Below are positions 25,794 to 33,536 of a stretch of DNA of 41,092 nucleotides, in pieces (positions within the stretch are counted from its first letter, which is position 1; the number at the start of each line of letters is the position of its first letter). The stretch lies in the NCBI GenBank assembly GCA_022566535.1, contig JADFIR010000029.1, positions 1 to 41,092 of the forward strand. The letters run 5' to 3'. Made by a program: the position numbers and the translations under genes. Below the pieces are notes generated by a model. That model did not search any database. It saw nothing but the letters and a program-made list of their open reading frames with translations, and was not told the origin of the DNA. The stretch is from Planctomycetota bacterium. GTDB taxonomy: Bacteria; Planctomycetota; Phycisphaerae; Phycisphaerales; SM1A02.

Positions 25794-26777
25794 ATGCTTA
25801 CCACCAGCGCGTTGGCCGGTCATCTCACTCAAGGGCTTCTTGCCGCCAGCCGGCTATCCCCCGCTCGCAAACCCATCTCGGCGGAGGGGCTCACCACCCC
25901 TAGCGCATTCAAGAGTAAGGCGGCGCTTACTGCCCAACTCGCCACGGCGGAACGGGCGAAACCGCTGGTGCACACCATCGCCAAGAACACGGTCGTTCCA
26001 AGCGGCCCCAAGACGCTTCGGAACATCGCGCAGCCCGCTGTCACAGACAATGTGGATACACCAAACGTGCTCAGTACGGCAGACCAGGAGTTGCAGGAGC
26101 CGCAGGACCCGTGGCAGGCCCGCCTCGACGCCCTGCTCGCCGACTGGGGTCAGGCCGACTCTCCCTATGATTTCAACGGTGACGGAACCGTTGATCCGTA
26201 CGACTTGGCGATCTATCTCAGCGGCAACTTCCCGCAGCAAGAAGCACCGTCTGAGCAGCACGCTCGCGCAGCCCGGCCGGCCGAGAGGGTGGCAACAAGG
26301 CTGACCTCAGCCATCTTCGCCGCCCGTGATCGCGACCGCGACGGGACAATCAGAGAAACGGATTTCGCCGGCGGGCAGCGCCTGTTTGGTCGCATCGACC
26401 GCGACGGTGACGGAGTAATCAGCCGCACGGATCTCCATGACGCGATCACGGACAGTCTCAGGGCAACCATGGAACGTGAAGAGCCGCTGAAACTGGGCCA
26501 TTTCACCCGGAGCTGGCTCTCGTCCTTCAACCGGCATGGCAAGACCGACGGACCTGCGAAGATGTCCGAGCACATCCCATCGATGCGACGACACCTGCAC
26601 AATCGCGCCGCCGTCGAGCACATCGCTCACGCGTTGCAACCGCAGTTCTCCAGCAACCCCATTGATACCCGTCAGGTCGTAGACAAATCCAGCCTTGCCG
26701 ACGATCAGAAGAAGATGATCCTCGATCGAATCGCCGCCTGGTCTCCTCGAGGGCTAAAGGTGAGCCTTGTCGGATGA
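25794..26777 (+). CDS. EF-hand/dockerin-like protein
   Basis: 327 residues; the ATG lies 8 nt after AAGGAG. It has three calcium-loop motifs: DFNGDGTVDPYD (dockerin-like, with DLAIYLSGNFP after it), DRDRDGTIRETDF and DRDGDGVISRTDL, forming a paired EF-hand. The N-terminal 100 residues and the C-terminal 100 are low in known motifs. No convincing signal peptide is present, which is odd for a dockerin-like protein in this group. Probably a calcium-binding protein; partner unknown. Followed by a hairpin terminator. Confidence 0.75.
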   Translation: MLTTSALAGHLTQGLLAASRLSPARKPISAEGLTTPSAFKSKAALTAQLATAERAKPLVHTIAKNTVVPSGPKTLRNIAQPAVTDNVDTPNVLSTADQELQEPQDPWQARLDALLADWGQADSPYDFNGDGTVDPYDLAIYLSGNFPQQEAPSEQHARAARPAERVATRLTSAIFAARDRDRDGTIRETDFAGGQRLFGRIDRDGDGVISRTDLHDAITDSLRATMEREEPLKLGHFTRSWLSSFNRHGKTDGPAKMSEHIPSMRRHLHNRAAVEHIAHALQPQFSSNPIDTRQVVDKSSLADDQKKMILDRIAAWSPRGLKVSLVG

Positions 26778-26812
26778 TCCTGAACCCAGACGGCTACGCC
26801 CGGTAAGCGCGT

Positions 26813-26840
26813 GTGAACCGCAGCCTCGGCTGCGGTTCAC
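26813..26840 (+). terminator. Terminator hairpin between convergent genes
   Basis: GTGAACCGCAG / CTGCGGTTCAC, an 11-bp perfect stem with loop CCTCGG, followed by TTCGTTT. It lies 36 nt past the EF-hand gene stop and 49 nt before the end of the convergent oxidoreductase gene. The T-run is modest, so efficiency is uncertain. Confidence 0.65.
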
Positions 26841-26888
26841 TTCGTTTCGGGATTGTGCGCGGCTGGCACAAGAAGCGGCGTCACCAAC

Positions 26889-27920
26889 TCATACCATCCT
26901 GGCGCCGGCTTCCCTCGCGGCCGCAACGATCCGATCTGCGGCGCGGACCGCGGCAAAGCCCGCCTGGACATCCACGCTCGCCCGACGTCCGTTGCGCACG
27001 GCGGAAATGAAATCCTCGATTTGCATTTTCAGAGGCTCACCGTCACCCACGGCCAGCGGCTCCACCTTCACCAGACTGAGGTAGTCAACCTGCGAGAGGT
27101 CCTCCCCCGCCGCCAACCGCCGGCGCAGCTCGGCCAGCTGTTGGGCGTTGGCCGTTTTGCGGACCACGGTGCCGGTTCGCTTCACGAAGTCCGCCGAGAC
27201 GTACGCATCTTCACTAATCAGCCGAATCTTCCGCTCGGTCTTTAGCGCAAGGCGACTTGCGGTGAGGTTGGCCACACAGCACATGCCGTCGGCACCTGGG
27301 GGAAACGTCAGCCGGGCGTTGCAGACGTCCTCCGCTTCGCCAAACACACTGACCGCGTTGGCCTGCACCTGCTGCGGTTCGCAGCCCATAAGCATCAGCA
27401 GCACGTCGATGTCGTGGATCATCATGTCTAGCACCACACCCACATCGACGCTGCGGAACGTCATTGGGCTGACGCGATCGACCTCCACGAAGCGGGGCGT
27501 GATGCCCGAAAGCGAGCGGATGGCCACAGTCACCGGGTCGTAGCGGACGATATGCCCCACCTGCAGCACGGCAACGGAGCGCTCGGCCGCATCGACAATG
27601 GCCTGCGCCTCCTGCACATCAGGCGCCAAAGGCTTCTCAATCAGGCAAGCCACCTTCGCATCCAGCAGCGGCTCTGCGACGCGCCGGTGCGAAACCGTAG
27701 GGGTCGCGACGCTCACCGCGTCAACGCCATGTTCCAGGAGCTGGTCGACGGCTTCAAACGCCTGGACCCCCCATTGATCGTGAGCTCGGCGACGACGCTG
27801 CGGGTCGATATCCACCACGCCGACCAGCTCAACGGCTTCGGTTTCGGCATACACCCGTGCGTGATGCGACCCCATCCGGCCGACGCCGATCACCCCGCAA
27901 CGTATCGGGCGATCAATCAT
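26889..27920 (-). CDS. Gfo/Idh/MocA-family oxidoreductase
   Basis: NAD(P)-dependent dehydrogenase of 343 residues with unknown sugar-like substrate. Rossmann motif CGVIGVGRMGSHHARVY, then ATPTVSHRRVAEPLL, the catalytic EKP motif in CLIEKPLAPDVQEA, VGHIVRYDP, and the C-domain MMIHDIDVLLMLMG with the conserved HDxD. Complete, unlike the broken paralogue at 18131-18918. Its start overlaps the stop of the upstream membrane protein by 4 nt (ATGA), so it is translationally coupled and part of the purL-purQ transcript unit. UDP-GlcNAc 3-dehydrogenase (GnnA) is one alternative, but I cannot support it from the sequence. Confidence 0.9.
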   Translation of the reverse strand: MIDRPIRCGVIGVGRMGSHHARVYAETEAVELVGVVDIDPQRRRRAHDQWGVQAFEAVDQLLEHGVDAVSVATPTVSHRRVAEPLLDAKVACLIEKPLAPDVQEAQAIVDAAERSVAVLQVGHIVRYDPVTVAIRSLSGITPRFVEVDRVSPMTFRSVDVGVVLDMMIHDIDVLLMLMGCEPQQVQANAVSVFGEAEDVCNARLTFPPGADGMCCVANLTASRLALKTERKIRLISEDAYVSADFVKRTGTVVRKTANAQQLAELRRRLAAGEDLSQVDYLSLVKVEPLAVGDGEPLKMQIEDFISAVRNGRRASVDVQAGFAAVRAADRIVAAAREAGARMV

Positions 27921-28906
27921 GAGTTGCCCCCATTCACCACAACGTTAGTCGAAGGCTCGGGTTGGATCGGCAACGGGTCGGCGGACGGTTCAGCCAGCTC
28001 GATGGGGTCTGGAGGCGGAGGTATCGGTGCCGGCCTTGGGGCCATTCGCTCGTGCAGCTCCCGGCTGCGCTCGGCCCGGGCTCGTGCGTGAACAACCGAC
28101 CAGCCCAGAGCATGATTCAGCGAAAGCAGCCCCACGGGAAACGCAAGGATCGAAGCCGCCAAAAGCAGGGCGAATGGCACGACCACAAGCGGGATCACAA
28201 TGAACCTCATCACGCCGAAGGACACGCCTACCAGGGGAACCAGCATGCTGAGCGTCACGGCAAATGGAATGCCGAACACGGCCAGGGTGAACGCCTTGGC
28301 TGCAAAGTCGTCGCGAATCCAGCCGGCAAACCGCAACAAGTGCAGCGCCAAAGCAACGACGCCGACGAGGCCGAGAACCGCGCCACCGGCGGTCACGGCG
28401 AGAGCGACAGCCGACGTGGCGCCAGCCAACGTCCAGGCGACCGCGGCCAGGACCCACCCGCCTTGCAACCAACGTGCCAGCATGCGTAGCCAGCTCCCCT
28501 TTGACAAGCCGTAAATGGCCGCCTGCGGCATATTCAGTGGCTCAGTCAGCCGCCAGACGGCGACGAACCACAGCACGATCAATGCGATGACGGCAACTTC
28601 GTACCCCCCCGGCGCGGCCGGCAGCATGTAGTATGCTACCGGGACGACCAGAACGCCGCCGACCGCCCCCGTCGCCATCCACGTGCTCAGGCGAAACTTC
28701 TTGATCATCGGCAGTGGCAGCTCATCAAACGAAAGATCGGCGTCCCGGCGAAACCTGATCGGAGTGCCGCACTCCGGACACACGCCGCCGTAGCGAAGCC
28801 CTCGCAAGTTATACTCACACTGGTCACACGGTTTGTCGGTGTCGATCGCTCGGCCTTGCAATGCGGCCCGATACTTGAGGTACTTGTCGGTGAAGAACTG
28901 GGCCAT
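27917..28906 (-). CDS. Polytopic zinc-ribbon membrane protein
   Basis: 329 residues. An N-terminal zinc ribbon (CDQCEYNLRGLRYGGVCPEC) is followed by about seven hydrophobic segments (first one STWMATGAVGGVLVVPVAYY, last one PLVVVPFALLLAASILAFPV) and a cytoplasmic Pro-rich tail (PRPAPIPPPPDPIELAEP). Function unknown. The ribbon matches that of the 24242-24895 protein, which has only two membrane segments. It lies 51 nt after purQ and overlaps the oxidoreductase gene by 4 nt. Confidence 0.78.
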   Translation of the reverse strand: MAQFFTDKYLKYRAALQGRAIDTDKPCDQCEYNLRGLRYGGVCPECGTPIRFRRDADLSFDELPLPMIKKFRLSTWMATGAVGGVLVVPVAYYMLPAAPGGYEVAVIALIVLWFVAVWRLTEPLNMPQAAIYGLSKGSWLRMLARWLQGGWVLAAVAWTLAGATSAVALAVTAGGAVLGLVGVVALALHLLRFAGWIRDDFAAKAFTLAVFGIPFAVTLSMLVPLVGVSFGVMRFIVIPLVVVPFALLLAASILAFPVGLLSLNHALGWSVVHARARAERSRELHERMAPRPAPIPPPPDPIELAEPSADPLPIQPEPSTNVVVNGGNS

Positions 28907-28957
28907 CGGCGAACCATCGTACCCTCGTCCGTCCGCCCCAGCCGAGGACCGGGCGGC

Positions 28958-29761
28958 TCAGACCGCAGCAGCCTGGGCAGCCCAAGCCACGGCCTGGTGA
29001 AACATCGCAAGACCAAGCGGGTGACCGGTAACAGATGGTCCGTGCAGGCGCGTCCATTGCGGGTGCTGATTCCAGCGGGTGAACCGCTCCGGATGAGGCA
29101 TCAACCCCAGCACCAGCCCCGAGGCATCGCAGACCCCAGCTACATCGCCTACGGATCCGTTGGGATTGTCGCCAGGGCGATAGCGCAGCGCAATCTGTCC
29201 AGACCGCTCGAGCCAGCCCAGCGACCGGGGTGAACTGGTGACAAACTGTCCTTCTCCATGGGCGACGGGCAGCATCGCTGATGGATCGTCCGCAGTCAGG
29301 CCGTGCGTCCAAACACAGCGGGTCTCGGGCGGAACCACCACGCCACACCAACGGTCCACGAACCGCCCGGTGTCATTGTGGGCCAGAGCAATCGTCGGCC
29401 GAGGCGGAGTCGATGGCCAGGGCTCGTCCCCCGCCGGTCCAGGTAGAATCCCCATCTGCACCGCGACCTGGAATCCGTTGCAGGGAGCAATGATGGGGAC
29501 GCCTCGCTCGATCGCGCAGGCCAACGCCCGGTATAGACGACGGCGCATCAGCACTGCGGCAATCCTCCCTGCGGCGATCGCGTCGCCATAACTGAACCCG
29601 CCGGGCAAGCCGATCAATTCGAAACGGTCGATCAACTGGGGACTGGCGAGAAGCCGGTTCAAGTGAATGAACTCGGCGGAGGCGCCGGCCAGCTCAAACG
29701 CGTAGGCCAGCTCACGATCGCAATTGATCCCGGCAGTGGTGATGATCAAGGCACTGGGCAT
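28958..29761 (-). CDS. purQ: Phosphoribosylformylglycinamidine synthase, glutaminase subunit
   Basis: Class I glutamine amidotransferase that supplies ammonia to PurL in purine synthesis. 267 residues. Nucleophile C94 in IIAPCNGFQV, the GGFSYGDAIAAG loop, and the catalytic His-Glu in GLMPHPERF. It follows purL with a 68-nt gap that contains a short hairpin. No clear Shine-Dalgarno. Confidence 0.96.
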   Translation of the reverse strand: MPSALIITTAGINCDRELAYAFELAGASAEFIHLNRLLASPQLIDRFELIGLPGGFSYGDAIAAGRIAAVLMRRRLYRALACAIERGVPIIAPCNGFQVAVQMGILPGPAGDEPWPSTPPRPTIALAHNDTGRFVDRWCGVVVPPETRCVWTHGLTADDPSAMLPVAHGEGQFVTSSPRSLGWLERSGQIALRYRPGDNPNGSVGDVAGVCDASGLVLGLMPHPERFTRWNQHPQWTRLHGPSVTGHPLGLAMFHQAVAWAAQAAAV

Positions 29762-29807
29762 GGTGGACGGAGGTTAGGGGTCAGGAGCGATGAGTTATTC
29801 GTTTCGC

Positions 29808-29826
29808 GGGCGGGCTTGTCCCGCCC
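29808..29826. repeat. Hairpin between purL and purQ
   Basis: GGGCGGG-CTTGT-CCCGCCC, 7-bp perfect stem, 4 nt past the purL stop. There is no T-run on the minus strand after it, so it is not a standard terminator; it may slow or attenuate transcription, or stabilise the purL mRNA end. Confidence 0.5.
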
Positions 29827-29829
29827 TCT

Positions 29830-32800
29830 TTACCAATCCAATGTGCCGAGCCACGCCGCTTGCAACTCCTTGACGCTTACATCCAGTTGGTCCTCGGCCA
29901 GCGTTAGCCGAAACGACGAATTGAACGTGCCGATGACGGCCGCGGGCAGATCGTGCAACCGGGAACTGACCTCCGCAAGATCATCGCCGCGTATCTCAAG
30001 CAGATATCGTGCCGGTTGCTCGCAGAAGCAGCGGTGCTCAAGCGGTGGATCATCTTCGGCGGGCAAATCAGCCAGATCAAGTTGCAGGCCGAGACGGCTG
30101 GCGATCGTCATTTCCGCAGCCGCGACGAGCAGGCCTCCTTCGCTGCAATCGTGAGCCGAGCTCACAAGGCCGTCGTTGATCAACCCGGCTACCGACCGCG
30201 CAATACGTGGTGCGACGTTGAGATCCACCGCGGGCAACGGAGAATGCCGAGCCTCTCTATCACCAAACAGCATTTCGAAATGCGACCCGCCCATCGCCGA
30301 TGTCGTCGGACTTCCGACGACCATCAGGAGATTCCCGGATTTCTTGGCATCCATGGTCACGCAACGGCTCACATCGGGCACGATGCCTATGCCGGAGATG
30401 AGCAACGTCGGCGGGATTTCGATTGTCTTGCCGTCGGAGGTGGTGAACTGGTTGTTCAACGAGTCCTTGCCGGAGATGAACGGCGCGCGATAGGCCAAGG
30501 CCCCGTCATAGCACGCCTCCGCAGCGCGGACCAGCGCTCCCAGGTTTCGAGGGTCGTCGCAGCTCGGCCAGCAGAAGTTGTCCAGCAGCGCAATGCGGCT
30601 CGGATCGGCCCCGACGCAGACGAGGTTGCGCACGCATTCATCGATCGCGGCGAGGGCCATGACGTACGGATCATCGCGTAAGCCGGTGGCCAGACCATTG
30701 GCGATCGCAAGACCTCGCGTCGAGTCCAGCAGAGGCAGGATCACCGCGGCGTCCGACGGCCCTTCACCGGCCGGGCCGACAAGCGGCTTGATGATCGAGC
30801 CGCCCTGCACTTCATGGTCGTACTGGCGGATAATCCACCGCTTCGACGCGATATTGGGATGAGCGAGCAAGCGAAGCAGCGTGTCGGCGATCGAATTCGG
30901 GCGATCACCCGCCGCAAGCGGCGGGCTATCTAGCCCCCGGCTTGCCGGGGGGTTCCATGTCGCCTCTCGCGTCAATTGCGGCAATCCTTCGTGAAGAAAG
31001 TTCATCGACAGGCGCCCAACCTCTCTACCCTCGTAGCGCAGGATCAACTCCTGCCCGTCGGTGCCGAACTGGCCGAGCTCGCACATCTCGGCCTCATGCA
31101 GGTTGCAGATCGCCCGCAGTTGGTCGAGGTTTCTCGGCGGCACGGCCAGCACCATCCGCTCCTGCGCTTCTGAAATCCAGATCTCGGTCGGGCTGAGGCC
31201 TTCGTACTTGAGCGGGGCCCGATCAAGATGCACCTCGGCGCCGAGATGCCGGCCCATCTCTCCGACGGCACTGGAAAACCCTCCGGCACCGCAATCCGTG
31301 ATGGCATGGAACAGGCATCCCTGGGGGTGATCACGGGCTTCGAGGATCGCATCGAGCAGCTTCTTCTCGGTGACCGCGTTGCCGATCTGTACGGCATGGC
31401 TGAACTCATCCGCATGCGTGTCAGTCAGCTGGGCGGATGAGAATGTCGCGCCGTGGATCCCATCGCGGCCGGTACGCCCTCCGATAACGACAATGCGATC
31501 ACCCGGCTGCGGATCACCGCTGATCTTCTTGCGCTGCATCACCCCGATGCAACCGCAGAACACCAATGGGTTGCCCACGTAATCGTCATCGAACCACACC
31601 GCCCCGCTGAGAGTCGGAATCCCCATGCGGTTGCCATAGTCGCGCACTCCGGCTACAACCTCCGTAAGTATCCGCCTGGGATGCAAACATCCGTCGGGAA
31701 GATCGCGTTGCTCCGAAGAAAGTCCGCGCCGTGCACGCCGTGGGCTTCGCCGCCAATGATCGGGATAGGCAACGCAAAACACATCGGTAGCCGCGATCGG
31801 CTTCGCCGCCAGGCCCGTGCCGATGATGTCGCGGATACACCCGCCGACGCCGGTGGCCGCTCCGCCGTATGGTTCGATCGCTGAGGGGTGATTGTGCGTC
31901 TCGACTTTGAAACACACGGCATGATCGTCGTCAAAGGCGATCACCCCGGCATTGTCCACGAACACCGACGGGCACCAATCAATGCCGTCGGCGATGAGTT
32001 GCTCGGTCGCGGCAACGATGGTGGACTTGAACAGGTTGTGGATGGTGATCGATCCATCGGGGTTGATCTCATGGCCTGAACGCCCACGGATTGGAATCCG
32101 TGGGCTTTGGGCGTCGGTGATCTGCTCCTGATATCGAATCGTTGACTTGAGCGTTTTGTGTACACAGTGCTCGGACCACGTCTGGGCGATGGTCTCCAGC
32201 TCGATTTCGCGGGGATCGCTACCGGTCCTGCCGAACTCCGCCTGGATTGCCTTCATTTCGTCCAGACTCAGGAAGAGATGCGCTTTGCGAGAGAGTTTCA
32301 CTAGCGCCACATCATCCAGATCGCTCAGGGGCACTGACACGATGCGCAGGTGATACGGCGAGCCGGTGACAAAGGCCTCGGGGTGGTACGGCTGCTCGTA
32401 AATGGAGTGAATAACGGTGTTGGCCAGGCATCGCTCGGCGACGAGCCTGGCGGTCGAGGCGTCGGTGCCGTGCAGGTCGTACCGCCGGGCGGTGCGGACC
32501 TCGACGTGGGCCCCCAACATCGCAAGGATCGCCAGCTCGACGGCCTCCGCATCGGGGTCCATCACGCCCGGAAGAGGATGCACCTCGATCAGGGCGTCTG
32601 CCGTCGGCGGCGCTGCCCCGATGGTCGCGGTCTCGAGGACGGGATCGGCCAGAAGCTCCTCGGCCAGTTGTCGGACATGCTGCTCGCTAAGGTCCCCGTG
32701 GATCAGGTACACCGCCGCCGTGTCGATCCGTGACGGGGGGCTTGACAAGCCCAGCGAGGCAGCATCGCGGCATGCGGCGGCGCCCCGGGGGTCGGGGTGA

Positions 32801-32844
32801 CCGGGTTGAGGGCGAACTTCGATGCGATGAACGCTGCTAGGCAT
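29830..32844 (-). CDS. purL: Phosphoribosylformylglycinamidine synthase subunit PurL
   Basis: ATP-dependent synthetase of the fourth step of purine synthesis. 1004 residues from the ATG at 32844 (no strong Shine-Dalgarno). It starts with two PurS-like segments (about 1-160, with IEVHPLPGVMDPDAEAVELA), then the PurL core: AQTWSEHCVHKTLKS, FKVETHNHPSAIEPYGGAAT, GVGGCIRDIIGTG, DCGAGGFSSAVGEMG, and HDCSEGGLLVAAAEM. Three stretches look inserted relative to the family and coincide with palindromes: about 247-255 (SPRIPIRG), 366-375 (within HWRRSPRRARRG) and 632-646 (PPASRGLDSPPLAAG). The frame is kept throughout, so the enzyme is probably active. Followed by purQ. Confidence 0.95.
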   Translation of the reverse strand: MPSSVHRIEVRPQPGHPDPRGAAACRDAASLGLSSPPSRIDTAAVYLIHGDLSEQHVRQLAEELLADPVLETATIGAAPPTADALIEVHPLPGVMDPDAEAVELAILAMLGAHVEVRTARRYDLHGTDASTARLVAERCLANTVIHSIYEQPYHPEAFVTGSPYHLRIVSVPLSDLDDVALVKLSRKAHLFLSLDEMKAIQAEFGRTGSDPREIELETIAQTWSEHCVHKTLKSTIRYQEQITDAQSPRIPIRGRSGHEINPDGSITIHNLFKSTIVAATEQLIADGIDWCPSVFVDNAGVIAFDDDHAVCFKVETHNHPSAIEPYGGAATGVGGCIRDIIGTGLAAKPIAATDVFCVAYPDHWRRSPRRARRGLSSEQRDLPDGCLHPRRILTEVVAGVRDYGNRMGIPTLSGAVWFDDDYVGNPLVFCGCIGVMQRKKISGDPQPGDRIVVIGGRTGRDGIHGATFSSAQLTDTHADEFSHAVQIGNAVTEKKLLDAILEARDHPQGCLFHAITDCGAGGFSSAVGEMGRHLGAEVHLDRAPLKYEGLSPTEIWISEAQERMVLAVPPRNLDQLRAICNLHEAEMCELGQFGTDGQELILRYEGREVGRLSMNFLHEGLPQLTREATWNPPASRGLDSPPLAAGDRPNSIADTLLRLLAHPNIASKRWIIRQYDHEVQGGSIIKPLVGPAGEGPSDAAVILPLLDSTRGLAIANGLATGLRDDPYVMALAAIDECVRNLVCVGADPSRIALLDNFCWPSCDDPRNLGALVRAAEACYDGALAYRAPFISGKDSLNNQFTTSDGKTIEIPPTLLISGIGIVPDVSRCVTMDAKKSGNLLMVVGSPTTSAMGGSHFEMLFGDREARHSPLPAVDLNVAPRIARSVAGLINDGLVSSAHDCSEGGLLVAAAEMTIASRLGLQLDLADLPAEDDPPLEHRCFCEQPARYLLEIRGDDLAEVSSRLHDLPAAVIGTFNSSFRLTLAEDQLDVSVKELQAAWLGTLDW
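30908..30951. repeat. Double-hairpin palindromic element in purL
   Basis: Two perfect hairpins 8 nt apart: CCCGCCGC-AA-GCGGCGGG (30908-30925) and CCCCCGGC-TT-GCCGGGGG (30934-30951). Both have 8-bp stems and 2-nt loops. In frame within the purL coding sequence, ahead of the conserved LLRLLAHPNIASK. Confidence 0.75.
31720..31747. repeat. Palindromic element, family A, diverged copy in purL
   Basis: 28 nt centred on GTGCAC: AAGTCCGCGCCGTG / CACGCCGTGGGCTT, 14 positions per arm with one mismatch and two G-T pairs. It encodes part of an Arg-rich insertion between CVAYPD and LPDGCLHPRRIL. Confidence 0.6.
32082..32105. repeat. Palindromic element, family A, perfect copy in purL
   Basis: GCCCACGGATT-GG-AATCCGTGGGC, 11-bp perfect stem. 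In frame in the purL coding sequence, near the conserved NLFKSTIVAATE. Confidence 0.72.
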
Positions 32845-32949
32845 GTCCGGCCGGGATCGCCGCTCGCTACGAGAGACGTCTTCGGATCGTATCGTCGCCT
32901 TCTCACCGAGACCATCGCGCGCAGGCAAACCCTGCGCCGCCGACACCTC

Positions 32950-32955
32950 TACAAT
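32950..32955 (+). promoter_or_regulatory. Putative -10 element of rnhA (leaderless)
   Basis: TACAAT ending 8 nt before the rnhA ATG; no Shine-Dalgarno lies between. No recognisable -35. Confidence 0.4.
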
Positions 32956-32963
32956 CACCGTCG

Positions 32964-33419
32964 ATGCCGCAACCAAAGCCGCATGTCGAGATGTACACGG
33001 ACGGGGCCTGCTCGGGAAACCCCGGCCCGGGCGGCTGGGCTTACATCCTCAAGCACCCCAAGAGCCGGCGGGTGCAGGAACGCTCCGGCGGTGAACGGGC
33101 CACCACCAACAACCGCATGGAGCTCATGTCGGTGATCGAGGGCCTCCGGTCGCTGGACGGGGCTTGCCGAATCGATCTGTACTCCGACAGCCAGTACGTC
33201 TGCCAAGGCTTGAATGAATGGCTCGACGAATGGATAGCCAGGGGGTGGAAGCGTCCCCGGAACGCCTCGATCAGGAACCTCGATCTGTGGAAGCTGCTTG
33301 ATGAGCTTCGCCGGCCGCACAACCTCAGCTGCCACTGGGTTCGTGGCCACAACGAGCATCCAGAAAACGAGCGATGCGACCGGCTGGCCGTCGCCGCCCG
33401 CGAGGAGTTCAACCCTTAG
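32964..33419 (+). CDS. rnhA: Ribonuclease HI
   Basis: Cleaves RNA in RNA-DNA hybrids. 151 residues, normal length. All active-site residues are visible: D13 (MYTDGACSGNPGPGGW), E53 (NNRMELMSVIEGL), D75 (LYSDSQYV), H129 (WVRGHNEHPENERCD) and D139. It diverges from purL with 119 nt between the start codons. It probably has a leaderless start (see -10 element). Confidence 0.97.
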   Translation: MPQPKPHVEMYTDGACSGNPGPGGWAYILKHPKSRRVQERSGGERATTNNRMELMSVIEGLRSLDGACRIDLYSDSQYVCQGLNEWLDEWIARGWKRPRNASIRNLDLWKLLDELRRPHNLSCHWVRGHNEHPENERCDRLAVAAREEFNP

Positions 33420-33536
33420 AGCGCAGCAGACCCCACCTATCGGGGCGCGGGGGTCAATCTTCATCCGTGGAGCATCTGTCCGCCGACAACTTGGACTGCG
33501 GCACGCCCACAGTGTGTCCAGTATTCTCGAGGCCCT

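Noticed and set aside
32742-32756. Small palindrome GGGCTT-GAC-AAGCCC near the purL start as another inserted element
   Set aside because: The encoded region has the length expected for the PurS-like part of PurL, so no insertion is indicated.
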